A stretch of DNA of 64,000 nucleotides from Marinobacter sp. (GCA_014359475.1 JACIZI010000008.1:62001-126000); one strand, 5' to 3'. Shown: positions 36,857-47,300, numbered from the stretch's first letter. The notes: generated from the sequence alone by a model not told the origin. Translations and numbers: made by a program.

Positions 36857-37324
36857 TCAGAGAGCGCGTACTGCTTCCAGCACCTCGTCGGCGTGCCCTT
36901 TAACTTTCACGCCGCGCCACTCCCGGCGCAGGATGCCATCCCTGTCGATCAGGAAAGTGCTGCGCTCGATGCCCATGTGCTCTTTGCCGTACAACTTCTT
37001 GAGTTTGATGACATCAAAATGGCGGCAGACGGTTTCGTCCTTGTCGGAAATCAGATGGAACGGGAAGCCGTGTTTTGCGCGGAAGTTCTCATGGGCTTTC
37101 AGGCCGTCTCTGGACACACCGACGATGTCGGTATCCAGGGCCTGGAATTGCTCGAACCGGTCACGAAAATCCTGGCCCTCGGTGGTACAGCCGGGGGTGT
37201 TGTCTTTAGGATAAAAATAGATAACAAGATTCCGGCCGCGCTGGTCGGAGAGGCGAAAGGTCCTGTCTCCGGTGGCCGGGCCTTCGAAATCTGCAACGGG
37301 CTGGTCTATCAAGGGTGCTGACAT
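36857..37324 (-). CDS. bcp: Peroxiredoxin Bcp
   Basis: A 155-residue thiol peroxidase of the PrxQ/Bcp class. FYPKDNTPGCTTEGQDFRDR carries the peroxidatic cysteine in the PGCTTE motif. A second family cysteine is in ETVCRHFDVI. IERSTFLIDRDGILRREWRG follows. It reduces hydroperoxides in the cytoplasm. It is divergent from dapA, with 75 bp between starts. Confidence 0.95.
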   Translation of the reverse strand: MSAPLIDQPVADFEGPATGDRTFRLSDQRGRNLVIYFYPKDNTPGCTTEGQDFRDRFEQFQALDTDIVGVSRDGLKAHENFRAKHGFPFHLISDKDETVCRHFDVIKLKKLYGKEHMGIERSTFLIDRDGILRREWRGVKVKGHADEVLEAVRAL

Positions 37325-37399
37325 GAGATCTCCTTTAATTTCCTTGTGTCAGTAGGCCGCCAACATTACCATAACGCTTTTATACGGACGGAGTTTTTC

Positions 37400-38275
37400 A
37401 TGATTACGGGTAGTCTAGTCGCACTGGTCACACCCATGCACCCGGACGGCAGTGTCCACTGGGAGCATCTGAACGGGCTGGTGGATTTTCATATTGAAAA
37501 CGGCACTCACGGTATCGTCGCCGTCGGCACTACCGGTGAGTCCTCCACCCTGGACCCCGAAGAACACATGGAAGTGATCGGCCACATCATCAAGCGGGTT
37601 AACGGCCGTATTCCGGTGATTGCCGGTACCGGCGGTAACAGTACCCGAGAGGCTATCCATCTCACGTCCGAGGCCCACAAACTGGGTGCTGACGCTTGCC
37701 TGCTGGTGGTGCCTTACTATAACAAGCCGACCCAGGAAGGCCTGTACCAGCACTTCAAGACCATTGCCGAAGCTGTGCCCTGTGATCAGATCCTGTACAA
37801 CGTTCCGGGGCGTACCGCCTGCGACATGCTCAATGAAACCGTGCTGCGGCTGGCGGATATACCGAACATTGTGGCCATCAAGGACGCGACCGGCAACATC
37901 CCCCGCGGTGCAGAGCTGATTGAAGCCCTGGATGGCCGGCTGGCGGTATACTCCGGTGACGATGCTACCGCCGCCGGGCTGATGCTGGCCGGTGCCAAGG
38001 GGAACGTGTCGGTGACGGCCAACGTGGCTCCCAAGGCCATGGCCCGGTTGTGCGAGGCCGCCATTGCTGGCAATGAGGAGGAAACCAACCGTTTGAACGA
38101 ACGCCTCACGCCGCTGAACCACAAGCTGTTCCTGGAAGCGAACCCGATTCCCGTTAAATGGGCGCTGTACCGGATGGGACTGATCGGTCCGGCTATTCGT
38201 CTGCCGCTTACACCGCTGAGTGAGAAGTTTCACGCCGAGGTTGAGGAAGCATTGCGGGCCTCCGGTGCACTCTGA
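37400..38275 (+). CDS. dapA: 4-hydroxy-tetrahydrodipicolinate synthase
   Basis: A 291-residue TIM-barrel lyase starting MITGSLVALVTPMHPDGSVH. GIVAVGTTGESSTLDPEEHM binds pyruvate, YNVPGRTACDM contains the catalytic tyrosine, and VAIKDATGNIPR the Schiff-base lysine. It condenses pyruvate with aspartate semialdehyde in lysine and peptidoglycan synthesis. dapA-bamC-purC is the usual gammaproteobacterial order. Confidence 0.97.
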   Translation: MITGSLVALVTPMHPDGSVHWEHLNGLVDFHIENGTHGIVAVGTTGESSTLDPEEHMEVIGHIIKRVNGRIPVIAGTGGNSTREAIHLTSEAHKLGADACLLVVPYYNKPTQEGLYQHFKTIAEAVPCDQILYNVPGRTACDMLNETVLRLADIPNIVAIKDATGNIPRGAELIEALDGRLAVYSGDDATAAGLMLAGAKGNVSVTANVAPKAMARLCEAAIAGNEEETNRLNERLTPLNHKLFLEANPIPVKWALYRMGLIGPAIRLPLTPLSEKFHAEVEEALRASGAL

Positions 38276-38313
38276 GCCTGACCACTTCCGTGTATGAACC
38301 CTGGAGTAACCTG

Positions 38314-39414
38314 ATGGTGCCTGTAATCAGGAAATCCGAAGCCGGCCAGAGGCCGGCTTCTGCATTATCACTGGCCAGCCTGGCGCTGGCAGTATCTCTT
38401 GCCGGCTGCGGTCTGATCGAAGACCGCTCCCAACGTTATGTTGATGCCAGGCAATTGCCGCCACTGGAGCTTCCATCGGAGATGGAACGTGAGGAAATCA
38501 GCCAGTCCATGCCGATTCGTGAACTGAATGATCCTTCCACTACCCGCATGTATCCATCGGAGATTCCGCGGCCACCGGACATGACCGCCGATATTCTGGA
38601 TGAGAATTATGTCATCGAGGAACTGGGTGGGCGTACCTGGCTACTGGTCAATGACGTTCCGCCCACTCTCTGGCCCTCCGTTGCCGCCTGGATGAATGAG
38701 CGTGGCCTGGGTGTCGCCTATGACAGCCCGCAACTCGGGTTGCTGCAGAGTGAGCTGGCAAATTTCAGCAAGCAGGCGCGCACCTTGCTCTCGCTTCCGG
38801 CCAATCCGGTTGGTGAAGAGCCTCTTGTGGTGGTCCAGGCCAGAGTGGCACCGGGCGTTCGCCGCAAGACCACAGAAATCAGTGTGCGCCAGATTCAGGT
38901 CGAAACTGACCCGGAAGAGCTGCTGCCCTGGAGCGGTGACCAGGCTGCCAGCGCGGCGGATTTTGTGACCCAGAAACAATTGCTGCAAGACCTGTCGTCC
39001 TTCCTGCAGGCCCGTGAAGGCAGCCGTTCCTATTCCCGCGCCGCTCTGGGAATGACGACTGAGCCGTTGGTGCGGCTGGAAACCGAGAATGAGCAGCCCA
39101 TCGCTATCCGGATGGATCTGGACTACGGTCGGGCGTGGGCAGAGCTGAACCGGGCTGTTCGGGAAGCCGGATTTACGGTGATCGACCTGGACCGCAGCGC
39201 CGGTTATATCCAGATTGATGAGCGCAGCGCGGAAGAACGCAGCGGTGGCTGGTTCTCCTGGTTCAGCGATGAGGAAAAGCCACGTCATACCGCCACAATC
39301 AGACTGACCACTGTGGATGGCATCCTCAAGGTCACCAGTAGCATGGCAGAGGACAGCGAGGGCCCGGACCGGTCAGCGCAGGTGCTCTCGAAATTGTACG
39401 AATCTCTCTATTAA
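38314..39414 (+). CDS. bamC: Outer-membrane assembly lipoprotein BamC
   Basis: A 366-residue lipoprotein with the lipobox [10 protein letters not shown], an unstructured BamD-binding segment containing [20 protein letters not shown], and two helix-grip domains ([40 protein letters not shown]). Accessory member of the BAM complex. I use the ATG at 38314 behind TGGAG; the frame opens slightly upstream at 38290. It lies between dapA and purC as in E. coli. Confidence 0.92.
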   Translation: MVPVIRKSEAGQRPASALSLASLALAVSLAGCGLIEDRSQRYVDARQLPPLELPSEMEREEISQSMPIRELNDPSTTRMYPSEIPRPPDMTADILDENYVIEELGGRTWLLVNDVPPTLWPSVAAWMNERGLGVAYDSPQLGLLQSELANFSKQARTLLSLPANPVGEEPLVVVQARVAPGVRRKTTEISVRQIQVETDPEELLPWSGDQAASAADFVTQKQLLQDLSSFLQAREGSRSYSRAALGMTTEPLVRLETENEQPIAIRMDLDYGRAWAELNRAVREAGFTVIDLDRSAGYIQIDERSAEERSGGWFSWFSDEEKPRHTATIRLTTVDGILKVTSSMAEDSEGPDRSAQVLSKLYESLY

Positions 39415-39431
39415 GTCTGCGGAGAAGCAGG

Positions 39432-40145
39432 ATGGAAAAGCGTGAAGAACTCTATGCGGGCAAGGCAAAATCGGTTTACCGCACCGATGATCCCGACCGG
39501 TTTGTCATGGTATTCCGTGATGATACCTCGGCCTTCGACGGAGAAAAGAAAGAGCAGCTTAACCGCAAGGGCATGGTGAACAACAAGTTCAACGCCTTTA
39601 TCATGAACAAGCTCGAACAGGCCGGCGTACCGACCCATTTTGAAGGGTTGCTGTCCGATACCGACTCCCTGGTCAAGAAGCTGGACATGATTCCGGTCGA
39701 GTGTGTGGTACGGAATGTCTCTGCCGGCAGCCTTTGCCGCCGGCTGGGCGTGGAAGAAGGGCAGGATCTGAATCCGCCCACCTACGAGCTGTTTCTCAAG
39801 AACGACGCACTCCACGACCCGATGGTCAATGAATCGCTGGCCGTTACCTTCGGCTGGGCAAAGGAAGACGAGCTTGCCCGTATGAAGGAACTGACCTATA
39901 AAGTGAATTCGGTCCTCAAAACCCTGTTCGAGGAAGCCGGCATGCTGCTGGTGGACTACAAGCTGGAGTTCGGCCGGAGTAATGACACAATCGTGCTGGG
40001 CGACGAGTTCAGTCCGGACGGTTGCCGCATCTGGGACATGGAAACCCGCAAGAAAATGGACAAGGACCGGTTCCGGCAGGGGCTGGGCGAAGTCATCGAA
40101 ACCTACGAAGAAGTAGGGCGCAGGCTCGGTATTAATTTCGACTGA
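39432..40145 (+). CDS. purC: SAICAR synthetase
   Basis: A 237-residue ATP-grasp-like enzyme of purine synthesis that joins CAIR to aspartate. It starts [40 protein letters not shown] is the nucleotide and substrate loop, and [20 protein letters not shown] and [10 protein letters not shown] are the C-terminal signatures. Length is normal. Ribosome site GGAG. Last gene of the dapA-bamC-purC set. Confidence 0.97.
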   Translation: MEKREELYAGKAKSVYRTDDPDRFVMVFRDDTSAFDGEKKEQLNRKGMVNNKFNAFIMNKLEQAGVPTHFEGLLSDTDSLVKKLDMIPVECVVRNVSAGSLCRRLGVEEGQDLNPPTYELFLKNDALHDPMVNESLAVTFGWAKEDELARMKELTYKVNSVLKTLFEEAGMLLVDYKLEFGRSNDTIVLGDEFSPDGCRIWDMETRKKMDKDRFRQGLGEVIETYEEVGRRLGINFD

Positions 40146-40177
40146 AAGACAACACTACAAAAACTGACAGGTGTGTT

Positions 40178-40903
40178 ATGCGTAAACTGATTCTTGTCCT
40201 TGGGGGCTCAATGGCCCTGACCATCGCTCCTCTGGCGGCTGCAGACGTGCTCGGCGCAGGTGCCAGCGTTAGCTACTGGCAGCCTGATTTTTCCGGTGAT
40301 ATTGCCTCTGGCAACAGCAAATTTGACGTAGAAGACGACCTGAATCTGGATAATGACAGCAGCATCAGTGCAGAAGCGCTGATTGAGCATCCGTTTCCGA
40401 TGCTGCCCAATGTTCGTCTGGGTTATACGCAGATCGAGCAGGATGGCCGCAGCACAGTGAGCTATGGAGATGTGAATGGTGCTGCCAATTCCGAGTTCGA
40501 ACTGGAGCAGCTGGACCTGACCCTCTATTACGAGGTTCTGGATAACTGGGTCAACCTCGACCTGGGCCTGACCGTTCGTGACCTCAGCGCAGAATTGTTG
40601 ATAACGGACCAGAATAACGCCGCCAATCGGGAAAAAATCAAGGTTTCCGGTGCACTGCCCATGGGCTATGTGGCCGCCCGGTTCGATCTGCCGTTTACCG
40701 GTGTATCAGCCGGCGTGCAGGGCAATGTGATCAGCTTTGACGGTGATTCCATCCACGACCTGGATGCCTACGGCCAGTATGAAATTGCGTTGGTTCAGCT
40801 GCGTCTGGGCTACCGCCAGATGGCAGTGGACTATGAAGACGACAACAACCTGCTGGATGTCACCCTGGGTGGCCCCTATGCCAGCGTTGGTGTGGATTTC
40901 TGA
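40178..40903 (+). CDS. Outer-membrane beta-barrel protein (TIGR04219-like)
   Basis: A 241-residue protein with a signal peptide ([19 protein letters not shown]) and alternating aromatic/hydrophobic strands suited to a small barrel ([49 protein letters not shown]-like). It ends in PYASVGVDF, the C-terminal phenylalanine that BAM recognises. The length and layout fit the TIGR04219 group of unknown function. Confidence 0.75.
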   Translation: MRKLILVLGGSMALTIAPLAAADVLGAGASVSYWQPDFSGDIASGNSKFDVEDDLNLDNDSSISAEALIEHPFPMLPNVRLGYTQIEQDGRSTVSYGDVNGAANSEFELEQLDLTLYYEVLDNWVNLDLGLTVRDLSAELLITDQNNAANREKIKVSGALPMGYVAARFDLPFTGVSAGVQGNVISFDGDSIHDLDAYGQYEIALVQLRLGYRQMAVDYEDDNNLLDVTLGGPYASVGVDF

Positions 40904-40920
40904 ACAACGGAGACAGATTC

Positions 40921-41928
40921 TTGAAAATTCTCGTAACGGGCACGGCTGGTTTTATCGGATCTCACCTTGCCCATCGTCTGCTGGACCGCGGCGATGAAGT
41001 GATTGGTGTGGATAACGTCAACGATTACTACGACGTGAATCTCAAGGAAGCACGTCTTGGCAGACTCACCGTCAAACCGGGCTTTACGGAAGTACGAGAG
41101 GATATCGCCAATCGTGAGGTCATGGAGATGCTGTTCCGGGAGCACAAGCCGGAGCGCGTGGTCCATCTGGCGGCCCAGGCCGGGGTGCGTTACTCCATTG
41201 AAAACCCCAATGCTTATGTGGATGCCAACCTGGTCGGGTTCATGAACATCCTGGAGGGCTGCCGCCACAATGATGTGAAGCACCTGGTCTATGCCTCCAG
41301 CAGCTCGGTGTACGGCGCCAACGAAACCATGCCGTTCTCGGTGCATGACAACGTCGACCACCCCCTGAGCCTGTATGCGGCTTCCAAGAAAGCCAACGAG
41401 CTGATGGCTCACACCTACAGCAACCTCTACAATCTGCCCACCACCGGGCTGCGTTTCTTTACCGTATACGGCCCCTGGGGGCGTCCGGATATGGCGTTGT
41501 TCATTTTCACCAAAAAGATCCTTGCCGATGAGCCCATTGATGTGTTCAACCACGGTCACCACAAGCGGGACTTCACCTACATAGACGACATCGTTGAGGG
41601 TGTCATCCGTACCCTGGACCACGTGGCCGAACCCAACGAAAATTGGTCCGGCGCAAAGCCCGATCCCGGGACCAGTCGCGCCCCTTACCGCATCTACAAC
41701 ATCGGTAGTAACAACCCGGTGGAGCTGTCCCGCTTTATCGAAATCATCGAAGAGCGCATCGGCAAGAAGGCAGAAAAGAACCTTCTGCCACTCCAGCCGG
41801 GCGACGTTCCCGCCACCTACGCCAACGTGGACGACCTGATCAACGACGTGGGCTACAAGCCGGATACCCCGGTGGAAGAGGGCATAGCCAACTTCGTGGA
41901 CTGGTACCGGGATTTTTACGAAGTCTGA
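40921..41928 (+). CDS. UDP-glucuronate 4-epimerase-like SDR enzyme
   Basis: A 335-residue extended short-chain dehydrogenase: [20 protein letters not shown] (NAD loop), [54 protein letters not shown] (YXXXK) and [20 protein letters not shown], the last typical of UDP-glucuronate 4-epimerases (CapI type). With Ugd (8683) it could provide UDP-galacturonate for lipopolysaccharide core or capsule. The start codon is TTG at 40921, forced by the conserved N-terminus. Confidence 0.88.
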   Translation: MKILVTGTAGFIGSHLAHRLLDRGDEVIGVDNVNDYYDVNLKEARLGRLTVKPGFTEVREDIANREVMEMLFREHKPERVVHLAAQAGVRYSIENPNAYVDANLVGFMNILEGCRHNDVKHLVYASSSSVYGANETMPFSVHDNVDHPLSLYAASKKANELMAHTYSNLYNLPTTGLRFFTVYGPWGRPDMALFIFTKKILADEPIDVFNHGHHKRDFTYIDDIVEGVIRTLDHVAEPNENWSGAKPDPGTSRAPYRIYNIGSNNPVELSRFIEIIEERIGKKAEKNLLPLQPGDVPATYANVDDLINDVGYKPDTPVEEGIANFVDWYRDFYEV

Positions 41929-41967
41929 ATCTTCCTGTGGGACACCTGCACTGGAACGGAACACTGG

Positions 41968-42642
41968 ATGGCTGACTTCAAAGAAATTGGTACTGCGACC
42001 ATTCCCGGCAACGGCACCCGCCTGCGCCTGCTGCAACGTAATGAGGAGTTCTCCATCAGGATTGCCGGCACCACCGGTGAGCTGATGAACAGCCGCCTGC
42101 ATGGCTCGGAGGATGCGTTGGCAACGCTTGCCTGTGAACGCATCGCTGGCAAACACGACCCGCGCGTTCTGATTGGCGGTCTGGGTATGGGCTTCACCCT
42201 GGCGGCGGCCCTGTCAGCACTGGGCGAGAATGGCCGGGTAACGGTGGCGGAACTGGTGCCGGAAGTCGAGGGCTGGAACCGGGGACCGCTGGGCGCAGCA
42301 GCGGGTAACCCGCTCAACGATCCCAGGGCCAGTGTTCATATTGGTGATGTGGCCGAACTTCTCCGGGAGGGTGAGGGCGGCTGGGATGCCATTCTTCTGG
42401 ATGTGGACAATGGACCCGAAGGACTGACCCGCAAGGAAAACAACTGGATCTATTCGCCAGCCGGCATTGCTGCGGCCCAGAAAGCGCTGGGTCCTGACGG
42501 TGTACTGGCGTATTGGTCTGCGGGGCAGGACCACGCGTTTACCGAGCGCCTGCGACGCGCCGGTTTCTCCGTGGAAGCGGTCACGGTCCGGGCCCACCGA
42601 CCCGGAAAGGGCGCCCGCCACGTTATCTGGCTTGCGTGGTGA
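41968..42642 (+). CDS. Spermidine-synthase-like methyltransferase-fold protein
   Basis: A 224-residue protein of the polyamine-synthase-like Rossmann fold. RVLIGGLGMGFTLAAALSAL is the SAM-type glycine loop, VTVAELVPEVEGWNRGPLG the acidic ribose-binding strand, and WDAILLDVDNGPEGL the catalytic-site aspartates. It lacks the usual N-terminal beta domain of SpeE, so its substrate is open. It is convergent with the RIO kinase, with 9 bp between stops. Confidence 0.8.
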   Translation: MADFKEIGTATIPGNGTRLRLLQRNEEFSIRIAGTTGELMNSRLHGSEDALATLACERIAGKHDPRVLIGGLGMGFTLAAALSALGENGRVTVAELVPEVEGWNRGPLGAAAGNPLNDPRASVHIGDVAELLREGEGGWDAILLDVDNGPEGLTRKENNWIYSPAGIAAAQKALGPDGVLAYWSAGQDHAFTERLRRAGFSVEAVTVRAHRPGKGARHVIWLAW

Positions 42643-42651
42643 GATACCCTG

Positions 42652-43512
42652 TCAGTCGTCGCCGTCTTCCGCATCCCGTGCTCGTTCCTGGCGCTCTCTT
42701 TCCTCTTCCTTGGCGGCTTCAATCACTTCCATAAGCTCGTCCACATCAGCGCTTTCCGTGTCGTGCTCGAAACGGCCGGTGAGATGGCTGTCAGGATGCA
42801 GGTCGCCCGACTCGTACAGCGCCCAGATTTCCTTACCATAGTCCGTCACCAGCAGTTCCGGTGCAAAGCGGCCGAAATAGCGGCGCATGTTGTCCACGTC
42901 CCGCTCCAGCATTTGTTCTGCGCTGTTGTTGCCGGCGGCGTTGACCGCCTGGGGCAGGTCGATGATCACGGGTCCGTCGGTGTCCACCAACACGTTGAAC
43001 TCGGAAAGGTCGCCGTGGATCAGCCCGGCGCTGAGCATGCGAACCACATCGGATATCACCCGGCCATGGTAGTCCCGCGCCTGCTCCGGTGTCAGTGTCA
43101 CATCATCCAGCCGCGGTGCAGCCTTGCCTTCCTCATCGGTAATCATTTCCATCAGCAGTACGCCATCCACGAACCCGAAAGGTTCCGGTACCCGTACACC
43201 GGCATCCGCCAGCCGGTAGAGCGCATCCACCTCGGCATTCAGCCAGGCTTCTTCCTGTTCCTTCTGTCCGTAACGGGTTTTCTTGTCCATGGCACGAGCC
43301 CGGCGGCTGTTACGAACCTTGCGTCCCTCCTGGTACTGCACCGCCTGCTTGAAACTGCGTTTCTGCGCCTGCTTGTAAACCTTGGCGCAACGCACATTGT
43401 CGCCGCAGCGCACGACAAATACCTGTGCTTCCTTGCCGCTCATCAACTGGAACAACACTTCGTCCACCATGCCGTCATCGACAAGGGGCTGTAATCGTTT
43501 GGGTATCTTCAT
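42652..43512 (-). CDS. RIO1-family serine/threonine protein kinase
   Basis: A 286-residue kinase-fold protein. The N-terminus LMSGKEAQVFVVRCGD is the nucleotide loop, VRCAKVYKQAQ holds the lysine, LIHGDLSEFNVLVDTDGPVI the catalytic loop (HGDLSEFN) and IDLPQAVNA the metal-binding aspartate. The C-terminus is a charged helix of Glu and Arg. Bacterial RIO kinases of this size (PA4780-like) have unclear substrates. Confidence 0.88.
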   Translation of the reverse strand: MKIPKRLQPLVDDGMVDEVLFQLMSGKEAQVFVVRCGDNVRCAKVYKQAQKRSFKQAVQYQEGRKVRNSRRARAMDKKTRYGQKEQEEAWLNAEVDALYRLADAGVRVPEPFGFVDGVLLMEMITDEEGKAAPRLDDVTLTPEQARDYHGRVISDVVRMLSAGLIHGDLSEFNVLVDTDGPVIIDLPQAVNAAGNNSAEQMLERDVDNMRRYFGRFAPELLVTDYGKEIWALYESGDLHPDSHLTGRFEHDTESADVDELMEVIEAAKEEERERQERARDAEDGDD

Positions 43513-43829
43513 AAAACTCTGGGTTATCGGGTTTGTCTGGCCACCATATCGCGTTTCGGTGGCATGCCTGAGCGTATACTACCTGAAATCAGTGCCGGAA
43601 CCCTCATACGCAAGGATTCAGGTTGCGATGTTGATTTGCAATACTGGTACCGGAATCCGCAGCGTTATTCGTGGTGGCTCCAGAGCTCACTCTTTGATGC
43701 CATCTGGTGAGGCATAAACCCTGATGTGATACGGGCATTTTTGACCTACGCTAAGACATATCGAATCAGTCCGGATTAGGTTCACTACAATAATAATAAT
43801 AGTAGTTACAGGAAGGGTGTAAGATCACT
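43513..43829. other. Divergent intergenic region
   Basis: 317 bp between the RIO kinase and the 684-residue reductase-like gene. It contains a short AT-rich run (AATAATAATAATAG) at about 43789-43804 and an AGGAAGGG ribosome-site stretch before 43830. A TTGACC at 43741 has no good -10 partner. I see no RNA gene. Confidence 0.4.
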
Positions 43830-45884
43830 ATGAAAACGGTTGTGAGCGTAAGCCAGGGATCATCCGAATACGACTACGAGGTGGAAACGGAATTCCTCGG
43901 GCAGGCATTCCGGATCATCCGCATCGGGACGGATGGCGACCTTGAAAAGGCCGAAGCCGTTCTGGAGTCGGTATACCCGCAGGCGGACGCTATCGGCCTG
44001 AGCATGATTCACGACCACTATCAGGTAGGCCGGGAACAACTGGAACACCCGGAGACCGCCAGGCTGGAAGCCTGTGTATCCGCCAAACCGGTCACCACCG
44101 GCGCCGGCTTGCGCGGTATCCTGCAGGAGTGGGCCGTTCGCCACACGCAGAGTGAGCTGGGCCATTTCTTCGACAATGCCCGGGTACTCTTTCTGAACGG
44201 TCAGGCCAGTTACCGGATTGCCAAATCACTTTCCGAATATACCGGGAACCTGCAGTTCGCGGATCCCTACCTCGATTTCGGGGTTCCCCGGGTACTTACT
44301 TCCCTGGACCAGCTGGAGACCTACACCCGGCTCACTGCGCCGTTGATGTTCCGGCCGATGGCGATCAAAGCCATCAACGCGTTGCACCGGAGCCCGTTGT
44401 ACAGGTTGGGTGAGAAGTTGGTGGCCGGTTCCCTCCATAGAGCGGTCCGCGACTCCCATGTGATCGTGAGTGCGATCGGTGACCTGGAGTCCTTCACCGA
44501 GAAGGACCTGGACGGCAAAACCGTTATCACCTCGAGAGTTACAGACTCGGTACTGGACTGGATGCGTTCCCGGCGCGTGGCCATGGTGGTGGACTACAGC
44601 CCGTGGCTGGAAGGACGGCCCATCGGCGTGAATGTGATGGAGGCGATGATCAGCGCCGCCCTGTCACGCACGCCGGAACAACTGGGCGCGGATGATTTCC
44701 TGGACGTCATCCAGAGCCTGGGCATCGAGCCCCGGATCCTGTACCCGAACGGCTACCGGCGGGTAAACCGGTTTGCCTTCGTGATTCATCCGTTGTCCCA
44801 GCAGTACCTGACCAAGACACCGCCACTGGACTGGGTGGCCAGTGTGGCGCCGCCCGGAGTGATGGATCTGGTGGAGAAGGCGATTGCCTATACGCCGCCC
44901 TTCATCTATTCGAAAGTTTCCGGCGTCCGCTCACCCACCGGCGATGAAGCAGAGGGATGGCTTATCACCGTGGGCGGTACCCCCCGGGAAATCATGGCCC
45001 ATGGTCCGGAATTCACCTACAGCCGGTTGCTCGCGGCCGCGAAGCTGGCCAAGAAGCTGGGCGCCCAGATCATGGGGCTCGGCGCCTTCACCAAGGTGGT
45101 GGGGGATGCGGGCATCACCGTGGCCAGGCGAGCGCCGTTACCGATCACCACCGGCAACAGCTACAGTGCCTCAGGAGCCCTGTGGGCCGCCCATGATGCG
45201 GCGAAGAAAATCGGCCGTGTCCATGTTGGCGAAAGCGGCAAGATGGCCGGCAAGGCCATGGTGGTGGGCGCCACCGGGGCCATTGGCTCGGTCTGTGCCC
45301 GCCTGCTGGCCAAGGCGGTGGATGAAATCTATCTGGTGGCCCCGGAGGCCGCGAAATTGCTCGCCCTCAAGGAAAGTATCGAACTGGAAACCCCGGGCGC
45401 GGTGGTTCACGTGGCCGCCACCACAAACCGGGACCTGGCGGATATGGACATGATCGTGACCGCCACTTCGGGCGCCGGCAAACGTATCCTGGATATCATG
45501 AAAGTGAAGCCCGGTTGCGTGATCACTGATGTTGCCCGGCCCCTGGATATTCCGGCGGAAGACGTGGCCAGGCGCCCGGACGTGCTGGTGATCGAATCCG
45601 GGGAAATCCAGCTGCCGGGAAACCCGAAGATGAAGGACATCGGGCTGCCAAAAGGCATCGCTTATGCCTGCCTGGCGGAGACCATTGTCCTGGCGCTGGA
45701 AGGGCGATTCGAGAACTTTACCCTGGGCCGGAACATCGAGTGGGAGAAGGTCCGCGAAATCTACAAGCTCGGACTGAAGCATGGCATGAAACTGGCCTCG
45801 ATTTCCGGCGTGAGCGGGGTCTTTACCGAAGAAGATTTCGAGCGGGTGCGGACCCTGGCGGCAAAAGCAACAGAGCCCGCGTAA
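43830..45884 (+). CDS. AAR-like (acyl-ACP reductase-like) NAD(P)-binding protein
   Basis: A 684-residue protein. The first about 350 residues are unfamiliar. The C-terminal half follows the cyanobacterial long-chain acyl-ACP reductase pattern: GGTPREIMAHGPEFTYSRLL, LGAQIMGLGAFTKVVGDAGI, TTGNSYSASGALWAAHDAAK, MVVGATGAIGSVCARLLAK (Rossmann glycine loop) and YACLAETIVLALEGRFENFT with LGRNIEWEKV. In classical AAR a cysteine, which I recall as the acyl-accepting residue, follows the TTGNTHTAYV stretch; here that segment holds no cysteine. So it may be a reductase with another mechanism or substrate. No membrane segments or signal peptide. It stands alone. Confidence 0.65.
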   Translation: MKTVVSVSQGSSEYDYEVETEFLGQAFRIIRIGTDGDLEKAEAVLESVYPQADAIGLSMIHDHYQVGREQLEHPETARLEACVSAKPVTTGAGLRGILQEWAVRHTQSELGHFFDNARVLFLNGQASYRIAKSLSEYTGNLQFADPYLDFGVPRVLTSLDQLETYTRLTAPLMFRPMAIKAINALHRSPLYRLGEKLVAGSLHRAVRDSHVIVSAIGDLESFTEKDLDGKTVITSRVTDSVLDWMRSRRVAMVVDYSPWLEGRPIGVNVMEAMISAALSRTPEQLGADDFLDVIQSLGIEPRILYPNGYRRVNRFAFVIHPLSQQYLTKTPPLDWVASVAPPGVMDLVEKAIAYTPPFIYSKVSGVRSPTGDEAEGWLITVGGTPREIMAHGPEFTYSRLLAAAKLAKKLGAQIMGLGAFTKVVGDAGITVARRAPLPITTGNSYSASGALWAAHDAAKKIGRVHVGESGKMAGKAMVVGATGAIGSVCARLLAKAVDEIYLVAPEAAKLLALKESIELETPGAVVHVAATTNRDLADMDMIVTATSGAGKRILDIMKVKPGCVITDVARPLDIPAEDVARRPDVLVIESGEIQLPGNPKMKDIGLPKGIAYACLAETIVLALEGRFENFTLGRNIEWEKVREIYKLGLKHGMKLASISGVSGVFTEEDFERVRTLAAKATEPA

Positions 45885-46058
45885 GGCGAGTTCCAGGGAT
45901 TCAGGCGACAGTCACCGGTTAATCAAGCTTACAGGATCCACCATAGGGACAGCCATTATCACAAAGGGGAAGTCGGCGTGATGGAAAAGATTCGGGGCCT
46001 TTCTGATGGGTCTTCCCGGATGCGCCCCGGCAGAACCTGTGAGCTGGGGCGGTATACG

Positions 46059-46084
46059 GTCGACCGCTTTGCGAAGCGGTCGAC
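46059..46084. terminator. Perfect 11-bp hairpin between convergent genes
   Basis: GTCGACCGCTT, a TGCG loop and AAGCGGTCGAC. It lies between the end of the AAR-like gene (45884) and the end of the CBS gene (46112), so a shared terminator is likely. There is no T-run after the stem on the plus strand. Confidence 0.55.
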
Positions 46085-46111
46085 TGTTCTGTGGATCTGT
46101 GGATTGGTTTC

Positions 46112-46600
46112 TCAGACGGCTGCAGCAGTCTTGCGGCTGAGGTGATGACCACTGACGTGCTTGAGAAATTCTATGGCCTCCTTCGGGGAGATTTGCTTTT
46201 TCCCGGTTTTTGCGGTGTTTTTGGCTCCTGTGAAAGACACAATATCCCCCAGGCTCACCATACCGCACAGCTGCTTGTCCTCGTTGACGACAGGAAGACG
46301 ACGGACTTTATGTGCTTCCATGATCTGGAGTGCTTCCCCGATATCCTCTTCCGCTGCGCAACAATACAACTCCCGACCACTGGAGATATCTTCTGCGCGA
46401 ATTTCCCTCAACGGTTTGGATTGCAGCGCAGCACCCATGGCGATGTCCCGGTCGGTAATAATGCCCACTGGATGTTCCCGGTCATCCACCAGCGGGATGG
46501 CGCCACAATCATTGTTCCACATCATCATGGCGATGTCTTGAAGAGAAGTTTGTGGCGAGCAGCTCGCCACCTCGGTAACCATTACTTGGTTGACTTTCAT
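46112..46600 (-). CDS. Two-CBS-domain protein
   Basis: A 162-residue protein made of a CBS pair: MKVNQVMVTEVASCSPQTSL to GIITDRDIAMGAALQSKPL, and ELYCCAAEEDIGEALQIMEA to LCGMVSLGDIVSFTG. CBS pairs bind adenine nucleotides and usually regulate a partner; this one is free-standing. The start at 46600 is fixed by GGAGG 8 bp upstream; the longer frame is not homologous. Confidence 0.9.
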   Translation of the reverse strand: MKVNQVMVTEVASCSPQTSLQDIAMMMWNNDCGAIPLVDDREHPVGIITDRDIAMGAALQSKPLREIRAEDISSGRELYCCAAEEDIGEALQIMEAHKVRRLPVVNEDKQLCGMVSLGDIVSFTGAKNTAKTGKKQISPKEAIEFLKHVSGHHLSRKTAAAV

Positions 46601-46888
46601 TCGAATATCCTCCGTCCTGGGGCTCGCATCTAAATGAATGCCATCAGTAATACGCCCTTGCGATATCGATCCCGCATACTTCCTTGGGGTATCCATCCTG
46701 AAGGCTGCACCGGGCCCATCAAGGGAGCGGTGCCAGGCTCAATGTGTGCTCAGACCTGGTTGTTGTTCATGACCCAGATCAAAGTGATTGGCCTCCGGAT
46801 TTTCCGGTGGCTTAAGCTTAGCCCATTATTTCTTCGGTCGGGTGTCGTAACCAACATTTATAAGGATACAGGTTTTGCGTTGCCGCCA

Positions 46889-47140
46889 TCAGCCCTTCTT
46901 AACCAGACTTATCAGATATAACAAAATGACAGCGCCGATAATGGCCATGACTATTGAACCCAGCAACCCGCCTGTTGTTATGCCCAACAGACCGAATAGA
47001 AAGCCACCCAGTACTGAGCCGACAACTCCCACAACAATGTTGCCAAGAAGGCCAAAGCCTTTTCCCTTCACGATGTTGCCGGCAAGCCAGCCGACAAGTG
47101 CGCCGATGACCAAAAATATTATTAAGCTAATGATATCCAT
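46889..47140 (-). CDS. GlsB/YeaQ/YmgE-family membrane protein
   Basis: An 83-residue protein of almost only membrane helices: MDIISLIIFLVIGALVGWLA, then GNIVVGVVGSVLGGFLFGLL and LLGSIVMAIIGAVILLYLIS. The GNIVVGVVGSVLGG segment is the glycine-rich signature of the transglycosylase-associated (GlsB) family, linked to envelope or acid stress. Start ATG at 47140 behind GGAGG. Confidence 0.93.
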   Translation of the reverse strand: MDIISLIIFLVIGALVGWLAGNIVKGKGFGLLGNIVVGVVGSVLGGFLFGLLGITTGGLLGSIVMAIIGAVILLYLISLVKKG

Positions 47141-47300
47141 GTTGCCTCCAGTGTAAATCCCTGGCGAGAGGGTATATTCCAACTATAGAACGGATTTGCG
47201 CTGATGAGTCGCTGCCCGCGCCCGGAAGTTGCCAATGACGGCTAATGTCGAAGGCGCCGCTCAAGGATGGGTCAGGTTTCTATTGTTGCTGTAATCGAGC

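Noticed and set aside
43741-43770. TTGACC as a promoter of the AAR-like gene
   Set aside because: At 16-18 bp distance there is no acceptable -10 box.
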